A stretch of 64,000 nucleotides of DNA, taken from assembly GCA_963830495.1 (NCBI GenBank), contig CAWHMS010000002.1, positions 744,001 to 808,000 of the forward strand, in the 5' to 3' direction. The notes beneath the pieces are model-generated. The model had not been told where the DNA came from, searched no databases, and saw only the letters and a list, made by a program, of their open reading frames with translations. Source of the stretch: CAWHMS01 sp963830495 (GTDB lineage Bacteria > Actinomycetota > Actinomycetes > Propionibacteriales > Nocardioidaceae). The position numbers and the translations under genes were made by a program. This document shows positions 17,891 through 26,423 of the stretch, piece by piece (the stretch's first letter is position 1; each line of letters begins with the position of its first letter).

Positions 17891-18511
17891 TCACGACGGT
17901 CCGCCAGCTGGGAGCGCGGGCTTAGGCTGTCTGGTGGCGGGTCCGGGAAGTGGCTTTTCCGAAGGGTCGGCGTTGGGATGTGAGCCGGTCGCGCTGGAGT
18001 CAGAGTCGTGTCCCGTTTGCCCTCCTGGGCCCGTCGCCGAATGCTTGGCGGCGTCGTCGACCATGTGCCGGTGGTCCTCGCCGAGTGCGCGTCGCGGGTC
18101 GACCAGGATCCGTAGGACCGCGATCTGCTCGTCGTTGATGACCGGTCGCGGCTCCGACGTGCGGGCGCCGACCAGGGCCACGGAGTGGGCATCGGTGGCG
18201 TCGGTCTTGCGGCCCTGACCGGTGGCGAACACCCGAACCCGGGCGGACATCTTCGGCGGGACGTCGACGACAGCCTCCTCGTCGGCGAGCAGTCGCATCG
18301 CCACGTGCTTGCCGACGCCCTGGCATCCCTCGATCGCCCAGGTCCTTTCGGGCCACTGCTTGGCGTAGCGGAGCATGGATCGAACGCCCGCAGCATCGGT
18401 GTCAACGTGACCTCCGCCGAGGATGGTCTCGTCGGCGCCCATCACCTCGATCGTGACCGACCCCTTGTGCGGGTCCATGCCGATCACGACACGGTCAGTT
18501 GGCGTGCTCAT
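17891..18511 (-). pseudogene. Truncated IS110-family transposase
   Basis: The N-terminal part of an IS110-type DEDD transposase, starting at the ATG at 18511 (MSTPTDRVVIGMDPHKGSVT). The RNase-H-like half is recognisable: GMDPHKGS carries the first Asp, AIEGCQGVGKHVAMRL the Glu region, and GRKTDATDAHSVALVG the Asp pair. After ILVDPRRALGEDHRHMVDD the sequence stops resembling the family and runs into an unrelated Ser/Pro-rich tail, so the C-terminal transposase_20 domain with its catalytic Ser is missing. The element is therefore dead. It lies 57 bases from tRNA-Arg. The stretch just upstream of its start (18512-18780) is where IS110 elements carry their bridge RNA. Confidence 0.85.
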
Positions 18512-18789
18512 CGCTTTCCTCCGTTGCTCGAACCGATGTTGGGTTGTCGAGCCCGGAGGGCAACGCTGCTTAGAGCTGGGCGAGCCCCTCTTGAGCCTCT
18601 CCTGGCCCTGGCGACGCCTGACTCGCGCAGGCCAAATGAGAGCCACACGACCAGCGTGGGCAGCCGAAATGAGAGCGACGAGCCGGGCGCCTGGACCGAG
18701 CCTTGCCAGGATCGACCCTGGCCGCAATGAAACAAGCAGCCGACGAGCGGATGGTCGGCGAGTGGCGAACTGGCACCCTTCGGTTCGTG

Positions 18790-19623
18790 TCAGAGGCCGT
18801 TCGCCCAGTCCAGGAGGTCTGCTGCGAACTCGTCCGGCTGCTCGTACGGCGGCTGGTGGGCGCTCTTGTCGTACAGCTTGTAGCGAAGGTTCGAGATCCT
18901 CGTCTTCGGTTCGTCCCACAGGTAGAACGGGATTGCGTAGTCGTAGCGACCGAGGGCGAGGAATACCGGAACGTCGTTGGTTTCGAGGTGGTACCCACCG
19001 AATGCCTGAGGTTCGTACACCTGCTCCATCACCTCGAGGTTCGCGACGGTGCCTTCCCACAGGAACGATGTGTCGGCGGTGTAGTCGTACCAGAACTTTG
19101 CGCTGAGGGCGAGGTAGTTGTCGATGAAGTCCTGCGAGGTCTGGACTGACGCAGGACGGTGAGCCTGGTATCGCTCGTGAGCGGCCAGACGGTCCGCGTC
19201 CGCGTCCCGCTGGAAGAAGTCCTCCGGCGGCTCCAGGCCGTCGCTGCTGCTCTCGGGTGCAACCGCGGCGATGGCGGCCACGCCCCGCACGCTCCGGGGG
19301 GAGTGCTCGGCGTACTCCAGTGCGATCAGGCCGTGATGCGACTGGCCCGCGACGATCGGCCGATCCAACCCGGCTGCCTGGCATATCGCCGCGACGTCCT
19401 CGCAGAAGGTGTCGCGGGTGATCGTGCTGATGTCGAAGCCGTCCGGAGTCGGTACCCACTGCCGCAGGTCGCAGAACACCATCTCGAAGTGCTCACGGAG
19501 GGACTGCGGGAAATATCGTGGGTAGAAGCGTGACGCTCCCAACACCAGGATTGGAATCCCAGTGCCCTCTCGCATCCACTCCAGCTTGAAGCCGTCGCGG
19601 TCGACGGTGCCCAGATCGCTCAT
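18790..19623 (-). CDS. Alpha/beta hydrolase
   Basis: A 277-aa alpha/beta-hydrolase-fold enzyme. The nucleophile elbow is GQSHHG (Ser at about residue 94), preceded by the oxyanion region PILVLGASRFYPRYF. The acid is likely the Asp in ALGRYDYAIP, and the catalytic His is in DKSAHQPPYEQPDEF. No signal peptide, so it is cytoplasmic. Substrate unknown; the family includes esterases, epoxide hydrolases and proline iminopeptidases. It lies between IS110 debris and a stretch of broken genes, so it may be accessory, although the gene itself is intact. Confidence 0.85.
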   Translation of the reverse strand: MSDLGTVDRDGFKLEWMREGTGIPILVLGASRFYPRYFPQSLREHFEMVFCDLRQWVPTPDGFDISTITRDTFCEDVAAICQAAGLDRPIVAGQSHHGLIALEYAEHSPRSVRGVAAIAAVAPESSSDGLEPPEDFFQRDADADRLAAHERYQAHRPASVQTSQDFIDNYLALSAKFWYDYTADTSFLWEGTVANLEVMEQVYEPQAFGGYHLETNDVPVFLALGRYDYAIPFYLWDEPKTRISNLRYKLYDKSAHQPPYEQPDEFAADLLDWANGL

Positions 19624-19878
19624 GACAAACCCCTGACCCCGTCACGGACGTGACCAACGCTGAACTATTGCACGTGCGCTGGCAAAGCAGTGGGGTTTCT
19701 CGACCGCTCCCTCTGGTGCCCGGACATGCCGCTGGTCGGTCACCCGTGGGGAAGGGCCGTTGTCGCCGCAGAGCGAGCGATGCCCCTGACTCCCCCGTAA
19801 GCCATCCCTCCTCCCGTCCTGCGACCCAGCCCTATCACACGCGGGAGCCGCGAGGGGCGATCCCCTTACGCTTAGCGG
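19624..19878. other. Non-coding stretch, no gene seen
   Basis: About 255 bases upstream of the alpha/beta hydrolase. Short open frames on both strands do not resemble proteins. It presumably holds the hydrolase promoter; no clear repeat or hairpin was picked out. Confidence 0.4.
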
Positions 19879-20087
19879 ATGGCTGCCGATGACTGCCACG
19901 TCCGGGAGCTTGAGCAGCGGCTGACGGACCGGCTGAACACGTTGGACCAAGTGGTGGCTACGCGTCACGAGGAAGCCGTCGGGCAGCTGCGACAGCGATG
20001 CGGTGGGAGGTCCGGGGCTTGCTCATCACGCTGGTCGGCGCGTGCCTGAGCATCCTCGGGTACGGGGCAGGCGTCTCTGGGGCATAG
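19879..20087 (+). pseudogene. Short coiled-coil plus membrane-helix gene, frameshifted
   Basis: The ATG at 19879 starts a helical, charged N-terminus (ELEQRLTDRLNTLDQVVATRHEEA) that breaks down after EAVGQLRQR and stops at 20047. One frame over, from 19998, the sequence MRWEVRGLLITLVGACLSILGYGAGVSGA is a perfect C-terminal membrane helix ending at 20085. Together they make a protein of about 68 aa, a coiled coil followed by one transmembrane segment, as in small phage or plasmid membrane proteins. The join lies between 19990 and 20000. It lies in a zone of mobile-element scraps, so true decay is likely. Confidence 0.55.
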
Positions 20088-20106
20088 GTAGCCGAGAGAC
20101 TTCTAG

Positions 20107-20349
20107 CAAGGGAAAGGGAACGGAGCCCTGGTCTGCGGCTTCCACCACCGCCTCCTGCACGGCGGCGAATGGACAGCCCGGCTCGCCGCCGACGGTGTGG
20201 TCGAGATCATCCCAACCACACGCATCGACCCCGCACAAGCACCACACGCCATACCCGCTTCACACTCCGACCACGACGACCCGAGTGAGAGCAATCTCGA
20301 CGGGGTCGGCGGCTTCTCCGGGGGAGTCAAGGCGGGAGCCGCTCGGTGA
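20107..20349 (+). pseudogene. C-terminal fragment of a DUF222/HNH endonuclease
   Basis: An orphan reading frame with a stop just before it (TAG at 20104) and no start codon. It reads GNGALVCGFHHRLLHGGEWT, then LAADGVVEIIPTTRIDPAQAP. This is the end of the HNH nuclease domain (CGFHHRLLH provides the metal-binding histidines) and the typical tail of the DUF222/13E12-repeat endonuclease family, which is abundant in Nocardioides and mycobacteria. The N-terminal DUF222 domain is absent, so this is a leftover of a lost gene. Confidence 0.7.
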
Positions 20350-20378
20350 AGCCGACCCTGTGCGGCTGGGCTCCGGGG

Positions 20379-21929
20379 TCAGGGATCCGCGGGTGTCTCG
20401 GAAGCCGGCGGCTGAGAGGGATCGGGCGCTTCTCCGACCGCGAGCAGCTCGACGTCCTGGACATGCGTGACGATGCCGTCGGGACTCAGCGTCACGCTGA
20501 TCTCGGGCGCGCCGGTCTCGGGGGTTCCGAGCAGCTGGGTCAGCTCGTCGGTCATGCTCTCCGAGACACCATCGGCGTCGAAGTCGCCGTAGAAGAGCGC
20601 GAAGTCGAACGCCACCTCCGGATCCGCGCCGAACTGGAGCGGCTCGCCGTCGAGCAGCCACTCGCCGTCCTCAGTCGTCGTGAGGGTGCCCACGAGGACG
20701 ACCGGCTCGGGGTCAGGTTCTGGGTCCGGCTCAGGCTCGGGCTCCGGCGGGTGATCCGTGTCGGGGGGCGGCGGTCGGTCAGGTGGAGGTGGCTTCGGGT
20801 CACCGGGGTCCGGCAGGTCCTGAGGGTCACCGCCACCGCCACCGCCGCCGGTCGGGCGGCCGCCGTCACCCGGCCGCCCGTCGCCGGCGCCACCATCTCC
20901 ACTGCCGTCGGACGGCTCCCGTCCACTGCCGTCGCCGAGGCCCGATTGTCCGTCCGGGCGGCTGTCTCCACGCCCGCCGGTGGTGCCGACGGCTGGCGTT
21001 GGCCCGGTGCCGGGCCCGGCCGCACCGGCGAGGTTGAGGCCGAGAGGGGTGGCGCCGCCGTACGTCGGGCTCGGGTCATTGGGTACGACATCGACGATGC
21101 CGCTGTCGAACACGTTGGCGATCCTGAGCACCAGGTCGACATAGCTCTGGGAGTTGTTGTAGCGCAGCAGCGCCGAGCGTGCCTGACTCGGCACGGTCAT
21201 GTCGACCGCGCCACTGCAGAGGTACTGGGCCGCGGCCAAGGTTGCGTCGTCGAAGTCGTTGGGGTCCTCGAGCCCGTCCGCATCGCCATCGGCGCCGGAC
21301 GATGCCCAGGTCGTCGGGATGAACTGCATCGGCCCGACGGCTCGATCCCAAATCTTGTCGCCGTCGTAGCGGCCGTCGTCGGTGTCGGCGATCTCGGCAA
21401 CCGGCCCGGCTCCGTCGAGTGGCAGACCGACGATGGCCGGCGCGGTCTTGCCGTTGGCGAGCACCGCGGCGCCGCCGTAGCGTCCGTGACCCGACTCCAC
21501 CTGCCCGATCGCGGCCAGGACTCCCCAGCTCAGCTTGCACCCGGGATCGGTCAGCGTCATCTGGCGGGCCGCGTTCTTGTAGGCCTGCAAGGCCGCCAGC
21601 GGCACGTCGTACGAGGTGTTGGCGCTCACGTCGAGCACGCGTTCTTTCAGCGTCGACGTAATCACCGTCTTGGAAGGATCCGCCAGCTGACCGTCCTCCG
21701 TCGACTCCGGGCCCGGCCCGCCCAGGTCCCCGAGCAGGGGACCCTCTGCAGGTCCGTCCGCCGAGTCCGGGTCGGCAGCCGCGGCAGCCACGGACATCGA
21801 GCTGGTGCTGCTCGCCACCGGAGTGAGCGGGGCATTCGACGAGGCGAGGAAGAAGGGCAGCGGGAGTACCAGCGCCGCGCCCAGCACGGTGCCGCGTCGG
21901 TGTCCCTTGAAGTCCCCCAGATGCTTCAT
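20379..21929 (-). CDS. Lytic murein transglycosylase (SLT_2/MltB-like) with low-complexity tail
   Basis: A 516-aa exported cell-wall enzyme that cuts the glycan strand to form 1,6-anhydro ends. The start is the ATG at 21929 (MKHLGDFKGHRRGTVLGAALVLPLPFF), giving an N-terminal membrane anchor/signal. The catalytic domain spans about residues 105-290: VLAAIGQVESGHGRYGG carries the catalytic Glu, and VGPMQFIPTTWASSGADGDADG, then DATLAAAQYLC are the other family blocks. A long Gly/Ser/Pro/Glu-rich linker follows (PPEPEPEPDPEPDPEP), then a C-terminal domain of about 110 residues with an acidic DFDADG calcium-binding-like stretch. The protein is longer than typical members because of this tail. Confidence 0.88.
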   Translation of the reverse strand: MKHLGDFKGHRRGTVLGAALVLPLPFFLASSNAPLTPVASSTSSMSVAAAAADPDSADGPAEGPLLGDLGGPGPESTEDGQLADPSKTVITSTLKERVLDVSANTSYDVPLAALQAYKNAARQMTLTDPGCKLSWGVLAAIGQVESGHGRYGGAAVLANGKTAPAIVGLPLDGAGPVAEIADTDDGRYDGDKIWDRAVGPMQFIPTTWASSGADGDADGLEDPNDFDDATLAAAQYLCSGAVDMTVPSQARSALLRYNNSQSYVDLVLRIANVFDSGIVDVVPNDPSPTYGGATPLGLNLAGAAGPGTGPTPAVGTTGGRGDSRPDGQSGLGDGSGREPSDGSGDGGAGDGRPGDGGRPTGGGGGGGDPQDLPDPGDPKPPPPDRPPPPDTDHPPEPEPEPDPEPDPEPVVLVGTLTTTEDGEWLLDGEPLQFGADPEVAFDFALFYGDFDADGVSESMTDELTQLLGTPETGAPEISVTLSPDGIVTHVQDVELLAVGEAPDPSQPPASETPADP

Positions 21930-22055
21930 TCCTGCCACCGTAGCCCGGACCCGGAGGGCGGGAAACTCTTTCGTCACTTTGTCTCATGCTCTGCAAGCAC
22001 TCGGTTAGCCAGGCGTAACGGAGACGTCACCCAACGCGCAGGTACATTCGGGATC

Positions 22056-23348
22056 GTGCCCGACGTCAGCTATCCGATCGTCAGCCGGACCCTGGACAAC
22101 GGCTTGCGTGTGGTGGCGAGCCCGACGCCGGGGCTCGGTGTCGTCGCCGTCAACCTCTGGTACGACGTCGGGTCGCGGCACGAAGACCCGCACCGGCACG
22201 GCTTCGCGCACCTCTTCGAGCACCTGATGTTCCAGGGCTCCAGGCACGTGGCTGCGGGTGAGCACTTCAGCCTGGTGCAGGGACACGGTGGCACGCTCAA
22301 CGCGACGACGTCGTTCGACCGGACCAACTACTACGAGTCCGTCCCGCGGACGGCGCTGGACCTGGCGCTGTGGCTCGAGGCGGACCGGATGGCCTTCCTC
22401 GACGACGTCCTCACCCAGGAGAACCTCGCCAACCAGGTCGATGTCGTCGCGCAGGAGCGCAGCCAGCGGATGGACAACGTCCCGTACGGCACCGTCTTCG
22501 AGAGGGCGCTGCCGCTCATCTTCGATCCCGACCACCCCTACGGCCACCTGCCGATCGGCACCATGGAGCACCTGGGGGCTGCCACGCTGGCCGACGTCAG
22601 CGACTTCCACACCCGCTTCTACATGCCCAACAACGCCGTACTGTCGATCGTCGGCGACGTCACCGCCGACCACGCCTTCGCCCGGGCCGATCGCTGGTTC
22701 GGGCACACCGCTCCCGGCGATGCTCCGAAACGAGAGCTCCCACCGGCGCTGCCGCCGCTCGCCGAGCCCCGCCGCCTGGACGTCGCCGAGGAGGTACCGT
22801 CCCCCGGTGTCTGGTTCGCCGGTCGGCTGCCCGCCGACCGGCCCGACGCGCGTGAGCTCGCTGCTGCCGCCCTCGCTGCCAGCATCCTGGGTGAGGGGGA
22901 GACCAGCAGGCTGCATCGGCGTCTGGTGCGACAGGACAGGTCCGCGCTGGCCGCCGGGATCGGGATCAACGCCTTGGTGGCCGGCAACTCCCTGGTGCTC
23001 GGCTCGGTGCGAGCCCTGCCGGGTCGGGACCTCGACGAGATCACGGCAGTCGCCGAGGATGTCGTACGCCGCTTTGCGATGAGCGGGCCGACCGAGCACG
23101 AGCTGGCCATGGCGCGAGCCCAGGCAGAGCGGGACTGGCTCGACGAGATGGCCACCGCCGCCGGACGCGCCGACGCACTCTCCGGGGAGGCGCTGCTCTT
23201 CGACGATCCCGATCTGCTCAACGAACGTCTGCCCCTGCTGCGCTCGCTGACGGCCGAAGAGGTCCGGGCGGCGGCGCAGACCTGGCTGCTGGCTGCCTTC
23301 TGTGCCCAGGTCCGGGTGCAGCCGATCGATCCCGGAGCCGCCCCATGA
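22056..23348 (+). CDS. M16 zinc metallopeptidase (catalytic subunit)
   Basis: A 430-aa insulinase-family peptidase. The inverted zinc motif HLFEH is at residues 52-56, and the third ligand is the Glu of VVAQER, about 76 residues on. It also has the Arg/Tyr-type C-terminal half (SRLHRRLVR). The GTG at 22056 places the family start (RTLDNGLRVV) close to the N-terminus. No signal peptide is seen. It overlaps the second M16 gene by 4 bases (ATGA), so the two are co-translated and very likely form a heterodimer, as in mitochondrial processing peptidase-type pairs. It is divergent from the transglycosylase gene, with 126 bases between the starts. Confidence 0.93.
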   Translation: MPDVSYPIVSRTLDNGLRVVASPTPGLGVVAVNLWYDVGSRHEDPHRHGFAHLFEHLMFQGSRHVAAGEHFSLVQGHGGTLNATTSFDRTNYYESVPRTALDLALWLEADRMAFLDDVLTQENLANQVDVVAQERSQRMDNVPYGTVFERALPLIFDPDHPYGHLPIGTMEHLGAATLADVSDFHTRFYMPNNAVLSIVGDVTADHAFARADRWFGHTAPGDAPKRELPPALPPLAEPRRLDVAEEVPSPGVWFAGRLPADRPDARELAAAALAASILGEGETSRLHRRLVRQDRSALAAGIGINALVAGNSLVLGSVRALPGRDLDEITAVAEDVVRRFAMSGPTEHELAMARAQAERDWLDEMATAAGRADALSGEALLFDDPDLLNERLPLLRSLTAEEVRAAAQTWLLAAFCAQVRVQPIDPGAAP

Positions 23349-24700
23349 GCATCCTGACGACGCCGCCCCCGGTCGAACCGTCCGACGACTGGAGCTTCCC
23401 CCTCCCGCGGGAGGCCTGGCTCGACAACGGCATCCGGGTGCTGGCCTACGACTGCCCGGGCCAGTACGTGATCGCCGCCTCGCTGCTCTTCAACTCGCCC
23501 CTCGACGCCGAGCCGCGCGACAAGGAGGGGGTCGCCGGTTTACTGGGGCGGTCCATCACGCACGGCGCGGCCGGCCGCAGTGCCGAGGAGTTCGCCGACG
23601 CGTTGGCCCTGAGCGGTGCTGACATGGAGGGCTCGGCATTCGGTGACGGCTTCGCGGTCCGGCTGGCCGTGCCCGCCACCCGACTCGACGCCGGGCTGGC
23701 GCTGCTGGCCGACGCTGTCACGCGGCCAGACTTCCCGGCCGACGAGGTCGACCACGAGCGCAGCCTGCGGCTGGAAGAGATCGAGCAGGTCCGCGCCTAC
23801 CCCCAGCAGGTGGCCGTCGAGCGCCTCAACGCGGCGTACTTCGGTGCTGCTCGCGCCGGTCGGCTGACCGGCGGTGACGCGGACACCGTCGCCGGGCTCA
23901 CCAGGGGCGACATCACGGCGTATGCCGCGGCACAGCTGCGGCCGGACCGCGCCACCTGCGTGATCGCCGGCGACTTCCACGACCTCGAGCCGGTCGCCCT
24001 CGTGGCGGCGGCGCTGGGCGGCTGGGCCGCCGAGCCGGGCGCCGAGCTTGCCCGGGTGGCGCCGACCCCCCTTCCCGGCCCGAATCTCATCCTCGTCGAC
24101 TGGCCCGAAGCCGCCCAGACGACGATTCGGATGGCCGCTCCAGGGGTGACCCGCGGTGACGACCGCTGGCCAGCCATGTTCGTCGCCAACCATGCCGTCG
24201 GTGGCAGCTTCTCCTCACGGCTCAACCGGGTGCTGCGGGAGGAGAAGGGTCTGACGTACGGCGTCAGCTCCGGGCTGGACGCGTCGCGGCTCACCGGCGT
24301 CTTCACGGTCGGCTCCGCGGTGCGAGGCGACGCCGGAGCCGAGGCGGTGGACGAGATCGTCGGCATCCTGCGCGACGCTGCCGGCGCCATCACCGACGAC
24401 GAGGTGGGCACCGGCGTCCGCGCCGCCACCGAGTCGGCGGCGCTCGGCTTCGAGCGGGCCGAAGCCGTGGTCGGGCGCGTCGAGATGCTGCTGACGCATC
24501 GCCTGTCGCTCGGTCACGTCGACCGCAACCTGGAGCGGATCCGCAGCCTGACGACGGACGAGGTCAATGCGGCGTACGCCGAGGTGCTTCAGCCGGAGGC
24601 GATGACCGTGGTCGTGGTCGGGGATGCGGCGGCGCTGCGCGAGCCGCTGGCCCGGCTCGACTACGCGCCGGTGGCCGAGATCAGCCCAACGCGGCGCTGA
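23345..24700 (+). CDS. M16 peptidase homologue without zinc site (partner subunit)
   Basis: A 451-aa M16-family protein in which the HxxEH position reads RSITHGAAG, so the zinc ligands are gone. The C-terminal M16 domain is well kept (NHAVGGSFSSRLNRVLREEKGLTYGVSS), including the Arg-Tyr pair that binds substrate in active partners. It is coupled to the upstream catalytic gene by a 4-base overlap. By analogy with other M16B pairs, it is the non-catalytic subunit that completes the substrate chamber. Its 3' end overlaps the convergent phosphoglucomutase gene by 20 bases. Confidence 0.92.
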   Translation: MSILTTPPPVEPSDDWSFPLPREAWLDNGIRVLAYDCPGQYVIAASLLFNSPLDAEPRDKEGVAGLLGRSITHGAAGRSAEEFADALALSGADMEGSAFGDGFAVRLAVPATRLDAGLALLADAVTRPDFPADEVDHERSLRLEEIEQVRAYPQQVAVERLNAAYFGAARAGRLTGGDADTVAGLTRGDITAYAAAQLRPDRATCVIAGDFHDLEPVALVAAALGGWAAEPGAELARVAPTPLPGPNLILVDWPEAAQTTIRMAAPGVTRGDDRWPAMFVANHAVGGSFSSRLNRVLREEKGLTYGVSSGLDASRLTGVFTVGSAVRGDAGAEAVDEIVGILRDAAGAITDDEVGTGVRAATESAALGFERAEAVVGRVEMLLTHRLSLGHVDRNLERIRSLTTDEVNAAYAEVLQPEAMTVVVVGDAAALREPLARLDYAPVAEISPTRR

Positions 24701-26312
24701 CCACCGCCCTGGCCTCGTCCTGCACCTGGGCGAGATGCTCTCGGCCGCGGAAGGACTCCGCGTAGATCTTGTAGACGTCTTCGGTGCCGGAGGGCCGCGC
24801 GGCAAACCAGGCAGAAGCCGTGGTCACCTTCAGCCCACCGAGCGGGGCGCCGTTGCCCGGCGCCTTGGTGAGCGTGGACGTGATCGGCTCGCCGGCGACC
24901 TCGGTCGCGGAGACGTCGTCGGGGGACAGTCGGGCGAGCTTGGCCTTCTGCTCTCGATCGGCCGGCGCGTCGATCCTGGCGTAGGCGGGGTCACCGTGCC
25001 GTGCGACCAGCTCGGCGTACAGCTGGGAGGGCGTCCTGCCGGTGACAGCCAGCATCTCACTCGCGAGCAGCGCAAGGATGATGCCGTCCTTGTCGGTCGT
25101 CCACACCGAGCCGTCGTTGCGCAGGTACGACGCTCCGGCCGACTCCTCGCCGCCGAACCCGACGCTCCCGTCGAGCAGCCCGGGCACGAACCACTTGAAG
25201 CCGACCGGCACCTCCAGCAGCGTGCGGCCGAGGTCGGCGACCACCCTGTCGATCATCGACGAGCTCACCAGCGTCTTGCCGACGGCGGTCCCGTCCGGCC
25301 ACCCCGGCCGGTGCTCGACGAGGTAGCCGATGGCGACGGCCAAGTAGTGGTTGGGGTTCATGAGTCCGGCGTCGGGGGTGACGATGCCGTGGCGGTCGGC
25401 GTCGGCATCGTTGCCGGTCGAGATGTCGAAGCGGTCTCGTGCCGCGATGAGCGAGGCCATCGCATTGGGTGACGAGCAGTCCATCCGGATCTTGCCGTCC
25501 GTGTCGAGCGTCATGAAGCGCCAGGTCGGGTCGACCTCCGGGTTGACCACCGTGAGGTCGAGCTTGTGTCGGGTCGCGATCTCGCCCCAGTAGGCGACGC
25601 TCGCACCACCCAGCGGGTCGGCGCCGATCCGGACGCCCGCCGACCTGATCGCGTCGAGGTCCAGTACGGCGGTGAGGTCGTCGACGTACCCCGCCAGGAA
25701 GTCGTAGCTGCCGACGCCCGCTCGCGCCTCCTGGTCGCTCACCCGGCGGATGCGGTCCAGGCCCGAGGCGAGCAGCTCGTTGGCGCGTCCTTCGATCCAC
25801 GACGTGGCCTCTGAGTCGGCCGGGCCACCGTGCGGCGGGTTGTACTTGAACCCGCCGTCGCGAGGCGGGTTGTGCGACGGGGTGACGACGATGCCATCGA
25901 CCTGACCGTGGCTGCCCTCGCGGTTGAGCAGCAGGATCGCGTGCGAGATGGCGGGCGTGGGAGTGAAGCCGTCCCTCGCGTCGATGAGAACCGTCACCCC
26001 GGCCGCGACGAGAACCTGCAGGGCACTGCGCCACGCCGGCAGGGACAGCGCGTGCGGGTCGCGCCCGATGACCAGCGGACCGGAGATCCCCTGCGCCGCC
26101 CGGTACTCCACGATCGCATGCGTGGTCGCCCAGATGTGCCGCTCGTTGAAGGCACGGTCGAGACTTGCGCCGCGGTGACCGGAGGTGCCGAACGCGACCC
26201 GCTGATCAGGATCGGACGGATCAGGCACCCGGTCGTAGTAGGCCGAGATCACGGCGTCGGGGTCGATGAGATCCTGCACCTCCGCCGGCTGGCCGGCGCG
26301 CTCGTGGCTCAT
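24681..26312 (-). CDS. pgm: Phosphoglucomutase (alpha-D-glucose-specific)
   Basis: A 543-aa enzyme interconverting glucose-1-phosphate and glucose-6-phosphate. The N-terminus has VAFGTSGHRGASLDRAFNE, and the phosphoserine loop is VVTPSHNPPRDGGFKYN with the active Ser. The metal-binding loop is NDADADRHGIVTPD, the sugar-binding loop is FGGEESAGASYL and the phosphate-binding loop is ARPSGTEDVYKIYAES near the C-terminus. Length fits the E. coli Pgm type (about 546 aa). With the UTP-glucose-1-phosphate uridylyltransferase at 32.3 kb it supplies UDP-glucose for glycogen, trehalose and cell-wall sugars. The start is the ATG at 26312. Confidence 0.96.
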   Translation of the reverse strand: MSHERAGQPAEVQDLIDPDAVISAYYDRVPDPSDPDQRVAFGTSGHRGASLDRAFNERHIWATTHAIVEYRAAQGISGPLVIGRDPHALSLPAWRSALQVLVAAGVTVLIDARDGFTPTPAISHAILLLNREGSHGQVDGIVVTPSHNPPRDGGFKYNPPHGGPADSEATSWIEGRANELLASGLDRIRRVSDQEARAGVGSYDFLAGYVDDLTAVLDLDAIRSAGVRIGADPLGGASVAYWGEIATRHKLDLTVVNPEVDPTWRFMTLDTDGKIRMDCSSPNAMASLIAARDRFDISTGNDADADRHGIVTPDAGLMNPNHYLAVAIGYLVEHRPGWPDGTAVGKTLVSSSMIDRVVADLGRTLLEVPVGFKWFVPGLLDGSVGFGGEESAGASYLRNDGSVWTTDKDGIILALLASEMLAVTGRTPSQLYAELVARHGDPAYARIDAPADREQKAKLARLSPDDVSATEVAGEPITSTLTKAPGNGAPLGGLKVTTASAWFAARPSGTEDVYKIYAESFRGREHLAQVQDEARAVVSAALG

Positions 26313-26423
26313 GGCTCGATCATGCTCGACCCGTCAGGCGCTGTCGACCGACGGGCTCACGCGCTTCGTCTCACCCAATGGACATTCTCTGTTATCTTCT
26401 CGTTATCGACTCGGAGGGGTTTG

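Noticed and set aside
18512..19459. Open frame joining the IS110 start backwards into the alpha/beta hydrolase region
   Set aside because: A chance read-through in high-GC DNA; family similarity begins only at the ATG at 18511.
19650..19892. 80-codon frame on the plus strand upstream of the hydrolase
   Set aside because: Composition and lack of start signals argue against a gene.
20346..22055. Long open frame upstream of the first M16 peptidase
   Set aside because: It runs antisense over the lytic transglycosylase with Arg/Gly-rich nonsense; the M16 start is at GTG 22056.
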